From Pacificibacter marinus (GTDB lineage: Bacteria; Pseudomonadota; Alphaproteobacteria; Rhodobacterales; Rhodobacteraceae), in assembly GCF_900109555.1 (NCBI RefSeq), contig NZ_FNZV01000007.1, forward strand, positions 62,001 through 126,000: DNA of 64,000 nt. Reading direction: 5' to 3'. The notes beneath the pieces are model-generated. The model was not told the origin of the DNA and did no database searches. It saw only the letters and a list, made by a program, of their open reading frames with translations. Positions 27,444 to 40,711 of the stretch are shown here, one piece after another. Each line of letters opens with the position of its first letter. The first letter of the stretch is position 1. The position numbers and the translations under genes were made by a program.

Positions 27444-28203
27444 GAGATTTCACTTTCAAATCACCACCCGACGCCAGTTGTTCATCGATCAAGGCAGAAA
27501 GCCCGTCGATGTAGGATTCAACAGTCCACGCGAGCTGCGCCCCACCGACCCGTAAAACAAGACCCGGTGCTTGGGTTTCATCCGTTTCAAACCGCACAAC
27601 ACTCTGTGGAAAGGCCTTTTGCAGTTCTGTGGTTAGTTCGTCTTTCACAGCAGCTGGCAGCGCACTTTGCGATATTATGACAGCCTGCGCCGCCTGCCCC
27701 GCCGCACGTTTCAAATCGGGCACCATTGGAGTGATTTGTTGGATCAAATGATGCGCCACACGTGTTTCTAACGTCTCATCCGCGAGATCATTGAGCGCTT
27801 TGCGGGTCAGCGACAAAAGCGCCTCTGCCCCCGCGCGGTGCATCTTGGCCGTATATTTATGCGTCTCATCATCCAGATGCGCCTTCCACGTTGCATTTTC
27901 CTGCTGCAACCGCTTTTGCGTCTCAGCCAGCAAAACGTCGCGCTGCTCTTCGGCCGATCTACGGATCGTTTCCGTCATCTCAGATTGAGCGACATTCAAG
28001 GCCTGCACCTTGTCAAGATAGCTCTGTTTTTCTGCCTGCGCCTGTTCCTTGGCGTGAACTGCCTCTTGCATCCGGTCTGAAATCTCGACTTCACGCGCAT
28101 CGATACCATCCAAAATAGGCCGGTACAAAAACCGCCTTAAGAGCCACATAAGCAATAGGAAGTTGGCGATCTGTGCCGCGACAGTGATCCAATCAATCGA
28201 CAT
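27433..28203 (-). CDS. atpF: N-ATPase b subunit
   Basis: 256 residues, longer than housekeeping b (about 160), which fits N-ATPases where an extended b compensates for the missing delta subunit. One N-terminal membrane helix ([21 protein letters not shown]) is followed by a long charged coiled coil rich in Ala, Glu, Gln and Lys. It forms the peripheral stalk linking membrane a subunit and F1. It starts 3 nt after atpE and overlaps atpA by 11 nt. Confidence 0.88.
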   Translation of the reverse strand: MSIDWITVAAQIANFLLLMWLLRRFLYRPILDGIDAREVEISDRMQEAVHAKEQAQAEKQSYLDKVQALNVAQSEMTETIRRSAEEQRDVLLAETQKRLQQENATWKAHLDDETHKYTAKMHRAGAEALLSLTRKALNDLADETLETRVAHHLIQQITPMVPDLKRAAGQAAQAVIISQSALPAAVKDELTTELQKAFPQSVVRFETDETQAPGLVLRVGGAQLAWTVESYIDGLSALIDEQLASGGDLKVKSHEQ

Positions 28204-28206
28204 AAG

Positions 28207-28494
28207 TCAGCTACCTGCCACCTGCGCCGCTTCTAACGCAGCCGTCCAGAATGGATTTGCAAAGATCAAGATCATGGCGACGACAAAGCAATAGATTGCT
28301 GTGGATTCAATCATCGCCAGACTCACGAACAAAGTCCTGGAAATGTTCGAAGACGCATCGGGTTGTTGCGCAATGGCGCTCAACGCCGTTGCTGCGGCGC
28401 GCCCTTCGCCTAGGGCCGGACCGATCGCGCCAAACGAGACGGTAAGCCCCGCGGTAAAGATCGAAATTGCAGCGATTATACCAAGGTCAGTCAT
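28207..28494 (-). CDS. atpE: N-ATPase c subunit with Na+-type ligand set
   Basis: 95-residue two-helix proteolipid that forms the c ring. Helix 1 contains GPALGEGRA with Glu30 at the position of the Na+ ligand Gln32 of Ilyobacter c. Helix 2 contains MIESTAIY with Glu63, Ser64, Thr65 and Tyr68, matching the ESTxxY pattern of Na+-translocating c subunits. I infer Na+ rather than H+ transport, which fits published predictions for many N-ATPases. It overlaps atpB by 4 nt (ATGA). Confidence 0.92.
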   Translation of the reverse strand: MTDLGIIAAISIFTAGLTVSFGAIGPALGEGRAAATALSAIAQQPDASSNISRTLFVSLAMIESTAIYCFVVAMILIFANPFWTAALEAAQVAGS

Positions 28495-29180
28495 GGGTTT
28501 TCCTTTTCTGTAGTGTTTGGCGTAGCAGTGGCGCTGGAAATGTAGACAGTCGCCAAAATTGCAAAGATGTAAGCTTGGATAAGCCCCGTCAGCAGGCCGA
28601 GAACGTCCATAACGACGGGAAAGAAAAACGGCGCAACACCAAGCAGGATTGCCGCGATAACGGCACCACTCATGATGTTCCCGTAAAGGCGAATGGCCAA
28701 AGATATCCCGCGTGAAAATTCAGAGATGATGTTGAACGGTAGCATAATGAACGAAGGTTCTAAGTAGGTTTTCAAATATCCGCCCAGACCCCGGCGGGTG
28801 ATACCGAACAGCGGCACAGCGATCAGAACTGACAGAGCCAGCGCTGTGGTTGTCGATAATGAGGCTGTCGGGGGCTCAAATCCAGGTATGACCAGCAGCA
28901 GGTTCGAGACCGCAACAAACAAGAACAGTGTTCCAGCAAAATACAAAAGATGTCGATCGCGGCGACCTGCCACGTCTTCGATCTGGCTTTGGATGCCTTG
29001 CACAATCACTTCCAACATGGTCCGCCAACGGTTTGGCGGCACATCTGGACGCAGATTTCGGGTGATCAAAATGGCTGCGCCTGTCAGAAAAGCCATGACC
29101 ACCCATGTATATAAAATCGTTGCATTTATAGGGATTCCCCATGCCTCGAACATGATGCTTTGATCTGGCGAAAGGTTCAT
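28491..29180 (-). CDS. atpB: N-ATPase a subunit
   Basis: 229-residue membrane a subunit providing the ion half-channels. The essential arginine helix is in the stretch SRGISLAIRLYGNIMSG, where Arg in LAIRLYGN is the stator charge facing the c ring. It overlaps atpR (4 nt) and atpE (4 nt), indicating full translational coupling. Confidence 0.9.
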   Translation of the reverse strand: MNLSPDQSIMFEAWGIPINATILYTWVVMAFLTGAAILITRNLRPDVPPNRWRTMLEVIVQGIQSQIEDVAGRRDRHLLYFAGTLFLFVAVSNLLLVIPGFEPPTASLSTTTALALSVLIAVPLFGITRRGLGGYLKTYLEPSFIMLPFNIISEFSRGISLAIRLYGNIMSGAVIAAILLGVAPFFFPVVMDVLGLLTGLIQAYIFAILATVYISSATATPNTTEKENP

Positions 29181-29476
29181 TGCGCCCCCTCAGCCGAGGT
29201 GCCGAAACTTGCAATGGTCGTCGTTATGAAACGAACAATTAAGAAAGCAGCTGCGTACCCCAAAAGTGACCAAGGGCCACCCTGCCCCACGACACCCCAA
29301 CCAATGCCTAAAAGAGCAAAAATCCTGAAGGCGGCGCTGAGCCCCAATACGGCGACGGGTTTGGCAGACCTCAAGGCCAGTCTCATGCCAACCCCAAGCC
29401 CTGCAAAGAAAAGTGCACTCATCACAGTGCCTATTGCCAAGCCCAAGACCACCGCGTTCCAATCAAAAGACATCAT
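29177..29476 (-). CDS. atpR: N-ATPase accessory membrane subunit AtpR
   Basis: About 99 residues with three membrane helices, typical of the N-ATPase-specific AtpR. Arg residues lie at helix ends (GVGMRLALRSAK, AAFRIFALLGIG); AtpR arginines have been proposed to help c-ring assembly. The start is one of two adjacent ATGs (29476 or 29473); AAGGAAG lies 6 nt before the first, which overlaps the atpQ stop. A longer open frame to 29638 is inside atpQ and rejected. Present only in N-ATPase operons, so it is diagnostic. Confidence 0.85.
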   Translation of the reverse strand: MMSFDWNAVVLGLAIGTVMSALFFAGLGVGMRLALRSAKPVAVLGLSAAFRIFALLGIGWGVVGQGGPWSLLGYAAAFLIVRFITTTIASFGTSAEGAQ

Positions 29477-29756
29477 TTGTCGCTTCCTTCCTTGTTCATC
29501 CATGCCGCTGCAATAAATCCGCCAACGACCACGCCCGCGAGGATCAAAGCAAGCGTCCACGAAAACTTTTGCGGCGTGATGCGGTCGAGCCAGAGACCCA
29601 AAAACGCCCCGCCAACGGTTGGCACCACAATGGACCACCCGATCATCCCAAACGTCCCGATTCCACGCAAAGGGCTTGGGCCAGGGCTGTCACGGTTTGA
29701 TTTCATGCGGCCAGCCTGACGCGCGATATCATTGGCTGGTTTGTCAATTTTTTCTG

Positions 29757-29760
<4 letters not shown>
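29473..29760 (-). CDS. atpQ: N-ATPase AtpQ (AtpI-like) subunit
   Basis: 95-residue membrane protein with two helices (FGMIGWSIVVPTVGGAFLGL and LALILAGVVVGGFIAAAWM). It occupies the AtpI-like position and, like AtpR, is diagnostic for N-ATPase operons; it may support c-ring assembly or Mg2+ handling. It overlaps atpC by 4 nt and shares stop/start bases with atpR (TGATG). Confidence 0.83.
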
Positions 29761-32478
<2,718 letters not shown>

Positions 32479-32479
32479 C

Positions 32480-33481
32480 TCAAGCCCCCAAGGTGGCGAC
32501 AAGAACCGCCTTGATCGTGTGCATCCGGTTTTCAGCCTGATCAAAAACGATCGAAGCCGCGCTTTCAAACACCTCTTCGGTGACTTCCATCGCATCAAGG
32601 CCGAATTCTGCTTTGATCTCGGCCCCTACGGTCGTCTCGGCGTTATGGAATGCAGGCAGGCAATGCATGAAACACGCTCGCGGATTACCCGTTTTAGCCA
32701 TCACATCGGCAGTCACTTGATAAGGCATGAGCAGCTTGATCCGCTCAGCCCATTTTTCCTTGGCTTCTCCCATCGACACCCAAACATCCGTGTAGATGAA
32801 ATCGACACCTTTCACGGCAGCGTCCACGTCTTGGGTGATGGTAATGCGCGCACCGGTTTCTTTGGCAATCGATTTTGCCTCGTCACGGATCGCTTGAACC
32901 GGCCAAAGGCTTTCGGGCGCACAAAGCCGAACATCCATCCCCATCTTGGCCCCGCCGATCAGCAGGCTGTCACCCATATTATTGCCCGCATCCCCCAAGA
33001 ATGCATAAGATACTTGGTGTAACGGCTTATCGACATGCTCTTGCATGGTCAGGAAATCGGCCAAAATCTGGGTGGGATGAAATTCGTTTGTGAGGCCGTT
33101 ATAAACCGGAACACCTGCAAACGCGGCCAGTTCTTCGACGATCTTTTGCCCAAAGCCACGGTATTCAATCGCATCGTAAATGCGCCCCAAGACACGCGCG
33201 GTATCTTTAACGGATTCCTTGTGCCCGATGTGTGATCCGGTAGGGCCGAGATACGTAACACGCGCCCCTTGATCATAGGCCGCCACCTCAAACCCCACAC
33301 GGGTCCGTGTGCTGTCTTTTTCGAAAATCAGCGCGATATCTTTGCCTTGCAGGGTTGGCACCTCGGTGCCGGTGTATTTTGCCGTCTTCAAATCTGCGGC
33401 AAGTTTCAACAAAAATGCAATTTCACGGGGTGAAAAATCCCGCAGGGTCAAAAAGTGACGGTTTTTCAGATTATAAGCCAT
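32480..33481 (-). CDS. arcB: Ornithine carbamoyltransferase (catabolic)
   Basis: 333-residue transferase splitting citrulline with phosphate to ornithine and carbamoyl phosphate. Signature motifs are STRTRVGFE (carbamoyl phosphate binding), HPTQ and HCLPAFH. The operon setting between arcA and arcC indicates the catabolic direction. AGGTGG precedes the ATG. It starts 18 nt after arcA. Confidence 0.94.
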   Translation of the reverse strand: MAYNLKNRHFLTLRDFSPREIAFLLKLAADLKTAKYTGTEVPTLQGKDIALIFEKDSTRTRVGFEVAAYDQGARVTYLGPTGSHIGHKESVKDTARVLGRIYDAIEYRGFGQKIVEELAAFAGVPVYNGLTNEFHPTQILADFLTMQEHVDKPLHQVSYAFLGDAGNNMGDSLLIGGAKMGMDVRLCAPESLWPVQAIRDEAKSIAKETGARITITQDVDAAVKGVDFIYTDVWVSMGEAKEKWAERIKLLMPYQVTADVMAKTGNPRACFMHCLPAFHNAETTVGAEIKAEFGLDAMEVTEEVFESAASIVFDQAENRMHTIKAVLVATLGA

Positions 33482-33499
33482 TTGGGGCCACCTTTCAGA

Positions 33500-34732
33500 T
33501 TAAACAGGATCGCGCATTGTAGGACAGCTCATACAGTGCCCGCCGCCACGGCCACGCCCCAACTCGGCACCCGGGATCGCGAGAACTTCGATGCCCGCAG
33601 CTTTAAGGGCTGCGTTGGTGTCATCGTTACGGTCGTAACCAATGACCACGCCCGGCCGCAGAGCCAAAACGTTGTTGCCATCGTTCCACTGCTCACGCGA
33701 ACGCTCTTCCTCAGAGTTGCCGCCCGTCGGCACAACTTGCAGGGTTTTATAGCCCAGAACCTCGGCTACAATATCAAAGATCGGGCGTGGATCATGACGA
33801 AATTCCAGCGGTGCGCGGCCTTCGCCGGGGCGAATATCGTAACAGACCAATTCATCCGCGACCTCTTTAAAGGTCGTCACCACATCACCGCCGCACAGCG
33901 TAAACACCGTGTCCAGATGCATCGCGGCACGCGACTTGGGAATACGGAAAGCAAGGACCCGCTCAGCCGCCCCTGACATAAACAAAGCTGCAGCCAGCTG
34001 ACCGACCCCTTGTGGGGAAGACCGTTCCCCCATGCCAACCAGCACGGTGCCGTTGCCTACGGGCATAATGTCACCGCCCTCTACTGTGGCAAGCCCATGA
34101 TCCAAGGTGGGATCGCCCCAGTGGATCGTTGTCTTGCCCGCAAATTTGGGGTGAAACTTGTAAATCGCGGTGTTCAATAACGTCTCAGGCCGCCTTGCGG
34201 TCCAATGCATTGGATTGACCGACACGCCGCCATAAATCCACGCGGAATTGTCGCGGGTGAACAGAGCGTTTGGCAAAGGCGGTAAAATGAACCCGTGGCG
34301 GCCAAGATAGCTGCCAAAAAGTCCGGTTGGCTCAAAGCCCAGATCGTCTGTGGCAAGCCCACCCAACAAATAATCAGCAAGTTGCACGCCGGACAATTCA
34401 TCCATCCAACTGCGCAATTCGGACATCATACCAACGCCAACCTGATCCGGCGTAATCCGGTGATCCAACACCCATTCCCGACCTTTAGGGATGTCCAGCG
34501 TCTCTGCCAACAAATCATTGACGTCCAGAACGTCTACCCCCTCAGCGCGCATCGTCGCGGAAAAGATGTCATGATCCTTTTGCGCCTGTTTAACCCAAAA
34601 CACATCATCAAACAGCAAATCTTGGCAGTTTTCAGGTGTCAGGCGGCGATGCGCAAGACCGGGCCTGCAAACAATCACCTGCCGCAGTTTGCCAGTTTCG
34701 GAATGCACGCCCAGCTTGTTTTCATGTTTCAT
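33500..34732 (-). CDS. arcA: Arginine deiminase
   Basis: 410-residue deiminase hydrolysing arginine to citrulline and ammonia, the first cytoplasmic step of arginine fermentation. Catalytic elements seen are the N-terminal VIVCRPG, the [13 protein letters not shown] segment, HLDTVFTLC and the C-terminal [13 protein letters not shown] carrying the nucleophilic cysteine. ATG at 34732 chosen for AGGAC 8 nt upstream; the frame extends to 34780 without similarity. Follows arcD by 28 nt. Confidence 0.94.
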   Translation of the reverse strand: MKHENKLGVHSETGKLRQVIVCRPGLAHRRLTPENCQDLLFDDVFWVKQAQKDHDIFSATMRAEGVDVLDVNDLLAETLDIPKGREWVLDHRITPDQVGVGMMSELRSWMDELSGVQLADYLLGGLATDDLGFEPTGLFGSYLGRHGFILPPLPNALFTRDNSAWIYGGVSVNPMHWTARRPETLLNTAIYKFHPKFAGKTTIHWGDPTLDHGLATVEGGDIMPVGNGTVLVGMGERSSPQGVGQLAAALFMSGAAERVLAFRIPKSRAAMHLDTVFTLCGGDVVTTFKEVADELVCYDIRPGEGRAPLEFRHDPRPIFDIVAEVLGYKTLQVVPTGGNSEEERSREQWNDGNNVLALRPGVVIGYDRNDDTNAALKAAGIEVLAIPGAELGRGRGGGHCMSCPTMRDPV

Positions 34733-34760
34733 TGCAATTTGTCCTTTGTAGGTACGAGCG

Positions 34761-36230
34761 TCACAGAGCGCTGATGGCACCGGTCCACATCAGATAGGCC
34801 GCGACACTAGCGGCTCCGACGAGAGCAATTGCGATCAGAGTTTCGATGGAAGAAAAGGATTTTTCGCCATGCGATTTACGCGCCCAGACATAGATCGGGA
34901 TACCGACCGCATAGAGGATGGCACACATCAGCAGATACGTGGGGCCTGCCGCATAAACGAGCCATGCCCCATAAACTGTCGCGAGTGCCCCAATGGCCAT
35001 ATCTCGGCCTCGCCCTTTTTGCTGATCATAGCTTTCGCCAGTCATTGCAAGCTTGAGCGCATAAGCCCCCGAGAACACGTAGGGTACGAGAATGGCGGTG
35101 GACGCGATGTAAAATAGCGCGAGATAAGTCGAATTCGCATAAAGCGTCACGATCAAGACGATCTGCACGCAGATATTGGTAATCCACAGGGCTCCAGATG
35201 GGGACCCGTTTTCATTTTCGTTGGCAAAGATCGCAGGCAGGATGCCTTCCTTGGCCGCACGGAATGGAATTTCAGCAGCCAGTAAAGTCCAGCTTAAAAA
35301 CGCACCGGCAACCGAAATCACAAGACCGATCCGAACCAACACCGACCCCCAAGGACCGACAACAGACTCAAGCACATATGCCATGGAAGCGGCCGCAGGC
35401 AGCGCTGCGAGTTCGGGTTGAGACATGACGCCAAGCGACAGCAAAGACACAAGCAGATAAAGCATAAGAACTGTGACGAACCCAAGGATGGTCGCTTTGC
35501 CGATGTCGCTACGCTTACGTGCGCGACCAGACCCGACACTGGCCCCCTCGATCCCGATAAAGACCCATAATGTCACAAGCATTGTGCTTTGAACTTGGGT
35601 CGTAATGCTTCCAAGTGTCAGGGCTTCTTTACCCCAGAAATCCAACTGGAATGTCGGCAAATTGAAGCCCACGACAACAAGAACGATGAAAAGAAAAATG
35701 GGGGCCAGCTTGGCAATCGTTGTGATCAGATTGATGATCGCCGCCTGTCGTATTCCCATCAAAACCAACGCATGAACAAGCCAAACGCAGATCGACGCGC
35801 CAGCGATTGCTTGCCACGTGTTGCCCTCTTCGCCGAACGGGGCGTAAAAATAGCTGAGAGCGCCAAAGATCAAAACGGCGTAAGATACGTTGCCGATCCA
35901 AGCGCTCAACCAGTATCCCCAAGCGCTATTGAAACCCACGAAATTGCCAAACCCTGCGCGTGCGTAAGAATAAGGTCCCGCGTCAAGGTTAGGTTTGCGG
36001 GTCGACAAATTCATGTACACAAATGCAAGAGCCAACATCCCGATACCGGTAATGAGCCACCCAATTGTGATGGCCCCTGCAGATGCCCCGCGTGCCATGT
36101 TCTGTGGCAAACTAAATACCCCGCCACCAATCATGGATCCGACCACCAAGGCTGTCAGGGGCAGCAAGCCTAATTTGCCCGATTTCGTCTGGGTCGATGA
36201 GGTGTCTGTTGCACTCAATTCGGTCGGCAT
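34761..36230 (-). CDS. arcD: Arginine/ornithine antiporter
   Basis: 489-residue APC-family transporter with about 12-13 membrane helices. The substrate-binding first helix [20 protein letters not shown] is typical for basic amino-acid antiporters. It imports arginine in exchange for ornithine, which costs no energy. ATG at 36230 has GGAGAAA 5 nt upstream; an ATG at 36269 is in frame but unsupported. First gene of arcDABC-atpDCQRBEFAG. Confidence 0.9.
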   Translation of the reverse strand: MPTELSATDTSSTQTKSGKLGLLPLTALVVGSMIGGGVFSLPQNMARGASAGAITIGWLITGIGMLALAFVYMNLSTRKPNLDAGPYSYARAGFGNFVGFNSAWGYWLSAWIGNVSYAVLIFGALSYFYAPFGEEGNTWQAIAGASICVWLVHALVLMGIRQAAIINLITTIAKLAPIFLFIVLVVVGFNLPTFQLDFWGKEALTLGSITTQVQSTMLVTLWVFIGIEGASVGSGRARKRSDIGKATILGFVTVLMLYLLVSLLSLGVMSQPELAALPAAASMAYVLESVVGPWGSVLVRIGLVISVAGAFLSWTLLAAEIPFRAAKEGILPAIFANENENGSPSGALWITNICVQIVLIVTLYANSTYLALFYIASTAILVPYVFSGAYALKLAMTGESYDQQKGRGRDMAIGALATVYGAWLVYAAGPTYLLMCAILYAVGIPIYVWARKSHGEKSFSSIETLIAIALVGAASVAAYLMWTGAISAL

Positions 36231-36598
36231 CGGCTTTCTCCTTTGCATCCAAGCGTTCGGCACGCGCACCTGCAGATTTATTCAGGACCTCTCGTGCATT
36301 TCGTTGGTCTATCCCGTTGTCTCATGCTTGCATTTCAAGCTGGGTTAAGACCAAGATTTAAGCCATCAATGACAGAACTGTTCCGCGCGGCATTGACCTG
36401 CATCAATAAGCAGACAGAATGTTCAATTTGGAACCGACGCAGCGGACTATAATGAGGACTATTTGCGCTGCAGCTGTTGATATCAGTTCGCAAAAATTTC
36501 CACCCCAGCCAGCCCACTCATTGATGCACATCAATCTCCTGTCACAAAGGTTGTGGTAACTTGTCTTCAAATTTCATGGTTTGAGAAAGGTCCAGCCA
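36231..36598. promoter_or_regulatory. Divergent arcD/phaC control region with two FNR-type boxes
   Basis: 368 bp without a gene. TTGACCTGCATCAA (36393-36406) matches the FNR/FixK box TTGATNNNNATCAA at 9 of 10 fixed positions and lies about 165 bp before arcD. TTGATGCACATCAA (36521-36534) is a perfect match and lies about 70 bp before phaC. Placement suggests activation of both operons under low oxygen by an FNR-family regulator. No other element recognised. Confidence 0.8.
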
Positions 36599-38464
36599 AT
36601 GGCAAAGGTCACATCCCTTCGTGAGGAAAATCCTTCACAAGAAAAGGGGGCCACACCGCCGCCCCGCACTGCCTTTCAAACGCCCAATGCCTCTCAAGCG
36701 TACAAGGCATCCAAAGACCCAAGCCCGCTGTCGCCCCCCCATATCACGATGGAGCAAGCGCTAGACAAAGGGCTAAAGGCTGCTTTGGCCAAGTTTACGG
36801 CGGGACTTTCACCGATTGCTTTGACCTCAGCCTATTCAGATTGGGCCATGCATCTGGCATCTGCGCCGGGCAAACGTTTGGAATTGCTGGAAAAGGCCGG
36901 AAAGAAAACATGGCGGTTGGCAAATCATGCGACCCATTGTGTTGGCACCCCCAACACCCCTGACACCTGCATCACGCCATTGCCTCAGGATCGACGGTTC
37001 AAAGATGAAAGCTGGCAAAAGTGGCCCTATAATCTGATGTATCAAAGTTTTCTGCTCAACCAACAATGGTGGCACAACGCGACCACTGACGTGGACGGGG
37101 TGACGCAACAACACGAGAACGTGGTCGAATTCGCCACACGCCAGATGCTCGACGTGTTTTCACCATCAAATTACGCCCTGACGAATCCCGAAGTGCTGAC
37201 ACAGACTGCGCAACAAGGTGGGATGAACCTCTTTCGAGGTTGGCAGAACTTCATTGAAGATCTTTCGCGCACCAACACTGGAAAACGCCCCGTTGGTACG
37301 GAAGATTTTGAGGTTGGTCGCAACATGGCAACCACACCGGGCAAGGTCGTTTACCGCAACGATCTGATGGAACTGATCCAATACGCGCCGACCACAGACA
37401 AGGTGCATCCCGAACCCATTTTGATCGTCCCTGCATGGATTATGAAATACTATATTCTTGATTTGAGCGAGCAAAATTCTCTGGTGCGTTATTTGACAGC
37501 GCAGGGGTTCACCGTCTTCATGATTTCATGGAAGAACCCAGATGCAGATGACCGAAATTTGGGGATGGATGATTACGTTTCCTCAGGCGTCATGGATGCG
37601 CTTGATGCTGTCGACACGATTTGTGGCGGGCATAAAATACATGCCGTGGGCTATTGCTTGGGCGGCACATTGATGTCGATTGCGGCCGCCGCGATGGCGC
37701 GTGACGGCGACGCGCGACTGAAAAGTCTGACACTGCTCGCGACCCAAATCGACTTCACAGAAGCTGGCGAACTGATGCTGTTCATCGATGAAAGCCAGTT
37801 GACGTTTCTCGAAGACCTGATGTGGGAACAAGGTTATCTGGACACCACACAGATGGCTGGCGCTTTTGAGCTTTTGCGCTCGAATGACCTGATCTGGTCG
37901 CGGATCGTGCACGATTATTTAATGGGGGAACGCACCCCAATGAATGATCTGATGGCTTGGAATGCCGATGCCACCCGCATGCCGTATCGGATGCATTCTG
38001 AGTACCTGCGACAATTGTTTTTGAAAAATGACCTAGCTGAAGGGCGATACCACGTCGGCAGCAATCCCATCGCAATATCTGACATCCGCGTGCCGGTGTT
38101 TCTTGTTGGCACAGAACGCGACCATGTTGCGCCGTGGGAATCTGTCTACAAGTTCAATCTGTTATCTGACACGGATGTCACATTTGTTCTGACCAGTGGC
38201 GGGCACAATGCAGGCATCGTGTCCGAGCCGGGACATCCGCGTCGGCACTACCGCGTGCGAGAAAAGGCCAAAGATGATCCCTATATCGATCCAGATCGTT
38301 GGATGCACGAAACATCCCCTGTTGATGGGTCTTGGTGGTCGATTTTGTCAACTTGGGTCGCTGAAAAATCCCATGAAAAGACGGCCCCTCCAGCGCTTGG
38401 ATCTAAGGAAAATGGCTACGCGCCACTTTGTGATGCACCCGGCACGTATGTATTTCAGGAGTAA
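36599..38464 (+). CDS. phaC: Poly(3-hydroxyalkanoate) synthase, class I
   Basis: 621-residue synthase that polymerises (R)-3-hydroxyacyl-CoA on granules. The lipase-like box GYCLGGT holds the nucleophile Cys353, and catalytic Asp (GTERDHVAPW) and His (GGHNAGIV) follow. The length fits class I enzymes, which work without PhaE. ATG at 36599 has AAAGG 8 nt upstream; an in-frame TTG at 36581 is less likely. The N-terminal about 45 residues are Pro/Ser-rich and probably disordered. First gene of phaC-fabI-phaJ/pta-ackA, behind a perfect FNR-type box. Confidence 0.93.
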   Translation: MAKVTSLREENPSQEKGATPPPRTAFQTPNASQAYKASKDPSPLSPPHITMEQALDKGLKAALAKFTAGLSPIALTSAYSDWAMHLASAPGKRLELLEKAGKKTWRLANHATHCVGTPNTPDTCITPLPQDRRFKDESWQKWPYNLMYQSFLLNQQWWHNATTDVDGVTQQHENVVEFATRQMLDVFSPSNYALTNPEVLTQTAQQGGMNLFRGWQNFIEDLSRTNTGKRPVGTEDFEVGRNMATTPGKVVYRNDLMELIQYAPTTDKVHPEPILIVPAWIMKYYILDLSEQNSLVRYLTAQGFTVFMISWKNPDADDRNLGMDDYVSSGVMDALDAVDTICGGHKIHAVGYCLGGTLMSIAAAAMARDGDARLKSLTLLATQIDFTEAGELMLFIDESQLTFLEDLMWEQGYLDTTQMAGAFELLRSNDLIWSRIVHDYLMGERTPMNDLMAWNADATRMPYRMHSEYLRQLFLKNDLAEGRYHVGSNPIAISDIRVPVFLVGTERDHVAPWESVYKFNLLSDTDVTFVLTSGGHNAGIVSEPGHPRRHYRVREKAKDDPYIDPDRWMHETSPVDGSWWSILSTWVAEKSHEKTAPPALGSKENGYAPLCDAPGTYVFQE

Positions 38465-38470
38465 TCCCAG

Positions 38471-39241
38471 ATGCTAGACAGCTTTCTAAAAGGAAAACGT
38501 GGGCTTGTTGTCGGTATTGCGAATGAGCATTCCATCGCGGCAGGATGCGCCATGGCCCTTCATGCGGCGGGGGCGAACCTTGCTGTGACCTATGCCAATG
38601 AACGCTCAAAGCCCTTTGTCGCCCCCGTCGTGGCCAAGCTGGACGCGCCTATATTCTTGCCTTTGGACGTTCAGGTTGACGGACAGCTTGAAGCGGTTTT
38701 TGAAGCGATTGATCGCGAGTGGGGGCAAATCGACTTCATTGTGCACTCAATCGCCTATTGTCCCAAAGATGATCTGCATGGCCCCGTGAGCGAATGTTCA
38801 AAGGAAGGCTTTGCTCAGGCGATGGATATCTCGGTTCATTCGCTCATCCGGATGACACGGCTGGCCATTCCGCTTATGAAAAATGGCGGAAGCATTCTGA
38901 CCATGAGCTATTATGGCGCAGAAAAAGTTATCGATCATTACAACATCATGGGTCCGGTGAAATCAGCGTTGGAGGGCACGGTGCGCTACCTTGCCGCCGA
39001 ACTTGGGCCAAAAAAAATCCGCGTCAATGCGATCTCGCCGGGGCCCTTACAAACGCGTGCAGGTTCTGGCATCGATCATTTTGACGATCTGATTGATACA
39101 GCGCGCAAGAGAGCCCCAGAACAAAGTCTGGTGACAATCGAAGACGTTGGCCACATGGCTGTAGGGCTTGTCAGCGACCTGTCATGTAAGGTGACTGGCA
39201 ACATCGCGTTTGTAGACAGCGGTTACCACGTGCGGGCATAA
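38471..39241 (+). CDS. fabI: Enoyl-ACP reductase FabI-type
   Basis: 256-residue short-chain dehydrogenase-like reductase. It shows the FabI N terminus (GKRGLVVGIANEHSIAAGCA), catalytic Tyr157-x6-Lys164, and a C-terminal NAISPGPL stretch. FabI reduces trans-2-enoyl thioesters with NAD(P)H. Its location between phaC and the phaJ/pta fusion, 6 nt after phaC, is unusual for a housekeeping fatty-acid gene and suggests a dedicated enoyl-CoA/ACP reductase role. A second FabI elsewhere is expected. Confidence 0.87.
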   Translation: MLDSFLKGKRGLVVGIANEHSIAAGCAMALHAAGANLAVTYANERSKPFVAPVVAKLDAPIFLPLDVQVDGQLEAVFEAIDREWGQIDFIVHSIAYCPKDDLHGPVSECSKEGFAQAMDISVHSLIRMTRLAIPLMKNGGSILTMSYYGAEKVIDHYNIMGPVKSALEGTVRYLAAELGPKKIRVNAISPGPLQTRAGSGIDHFDDLIDTARKRAPEQSLVTIEDVGHMAVGLVSDLSCKVTGNIAFVDSGYHVRA

Positions 39242-39313
39242 AAGATAATCAAGACTAAAGCAGATCAGGGTCCAACAAAGACTTAAATCTCAGCAGAAAA
39301 AAGGCAGTCATAT

Positions 39314-40711
39314 ATGCAATATATCGAGAACAGGACCTTTGACGAGATCAAGGTTGGCGACAGTGCAGAATTGACACGTACGTTAAAACAGGGCGACATC
39401 GAACTGTTTGCCGTCATGTCTGGCGACGTGAATCCGGCACATGTGGACGCCGATTTCGCGCAATCGGATATGTTTCACAAAGTCATCGCCCATGGCATGT
39501 GGGGCGGTGCGCTGATTTCAGCCGTGTTGGGAACCGAGCTGCCCGGCCCCGGCACAATCTATCTCAATCAAAACCTGAGCTTCAAACAAGCCGTCGGTCT
39601 GGGCGATACAGTCACCGTACGTATCACTGTCGCTGAAAAAAGTGCAAAGCATCATCATGTGACACTCGATTGCCTGTGTACCAACCAAAGCGGCGAAACC
39701 GTAATCGAGGGGCAGGCATTGGTCGTGGCACCGACCCAAAAAGTACGCAGGCCACGGGTCATGTTGCCAGAAGTCCACCTTCACGAACGCGGTGCGCGGT
39801 TCGCGCGGTTGATCAAAGCGACAGCAGATCTGGCGCCAATCCGTACCGCCGTGGTGCACCCCTGTGACGCCCTTTCGATTGAGGGGGCATTGGAAGCCGG
39901 CAAACAAGGTATAATCATCCCCATTCTCGTGGGCCCAAAAACCAAGATCGAAGCCGCCGCGTCTGAAGCTCAGCTGGACCTAAGTGGCATCGAGATCGTT
40001 GATGTCCCGCACAGTCACGCCGCCGCCGAACGGGCTGTTGCCATGGGCCGCGAAGGCAAGGTCGGCATGTTGATGAAGGGCAAAATTCACACCGATGAAT
40101 TGTTGGCGCCAGTGGTGGACAAAGAATTAGGCCTGCGCACGGAGCGACGCATGAGCCATGTCTTTGCGCTTGATGTCCCGACCTACCCCAAACCGCTGCT
40201 GATCAGCGATGCGGCGATCAACATCTTTCCCGATCTGCAAACCAAACGCGATATCGTTCAGAATGCAATTGATCTTGCACTGGCGCTGGGGATCACCCTG
40301 CCAAAGGTGGCGTTGCTTTCGGCTGTCGAAACCGTCACGCCCACTATTCCGTCTACGGTCGATGCCTCTGCACTTTGCAAGATGGCCGAACGTGGACAAA
40401 TTATCGGCGGATTGCTGGACGGGCCATTGGCCTTTGACAATGCGGTGTCCAAAGCTGCGGCCGAGACGAAAGACATTCACTCAGAGGTCGCGGGCGACGC
40501 TGACATACTTATAGCTCCCGATCTGGAATCGGGAAATATGATTGCCAAGCAGTTGATCTATTTGGCCGGAGCCGATGCCGCCGGCGTCGTTTTGGGCGCG
40601 CGAATTCCCATCGTTCTAACCAGCCGTGCAGATGGTGTGATGTCGCGATTGGCATCCGCCGCAATGGCACAATTATTCGCACATGCTCAATCAGGCGGCA
40701 CCGCGATATGA
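39314..40711 (+). CDS. Fusion of MaoC/PhaJ-type enoyl-CoA hydratase and phosphate acyltransferase
   Basis: 465 residues. Residues 1 to about 140 form a MaoC-like hot-dog domain with the hydratase motif SGDVNPAHVD (Asp-x4-His dyad) and HGMWGG, as in (R)-specific enoyl-CoA hydratases. Residues from about 150 to the end match phosphate acetyl/butyryltransferase (PTA_PTB), making acyl phosphate from acyl-CoA. The fusion suggests handling of short acyl-CoA intermediates. It overlaps ackA by 4 nt (ATGA), so its acyl phosphate probably feeds the kinase. Acetyl versus butyryl preference cannot be read from sequence. Confidence 0.87.
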   Translation: MQYIENRTFDEIKVGDSAELTRTLKQGDIELFAVMSGDVNPAHVDADFAQSDMFHKVIAHGMWGGALISAVLGTELPGPGTIYLNQNLSFKQAVGLGDTVTVRITVAEKSAKHHHVTLDCLCTNQSGETVIEGQALVVAPTQKVRRPRVMLPEVHLHERGARFARLIKATADLAPIRTAVVHPCDALSIEGALEAGKQGIIIPILVGPKTKIEAAASEAQLDLSGIEIVDVPHSHAAAERAVAMGREGKVGMLMKGKIHTDELLAPVVDKELGLRTERRMSHVFALDVPTYPKPLLISDAAINIFPDLQTKRDIVQNAIDLALALGITLPKVALLSAVETVTPTIPSTVDASALCKMAERGQIIGGLLDGPLAFDNAVSKAAAETKDIHSEVAGDADILIAPDLESGNMIAKQLIYLAGADAAGVVLGARIPIVLTSRADGVMSRLASAAMAQLFAHAQSGGTAI

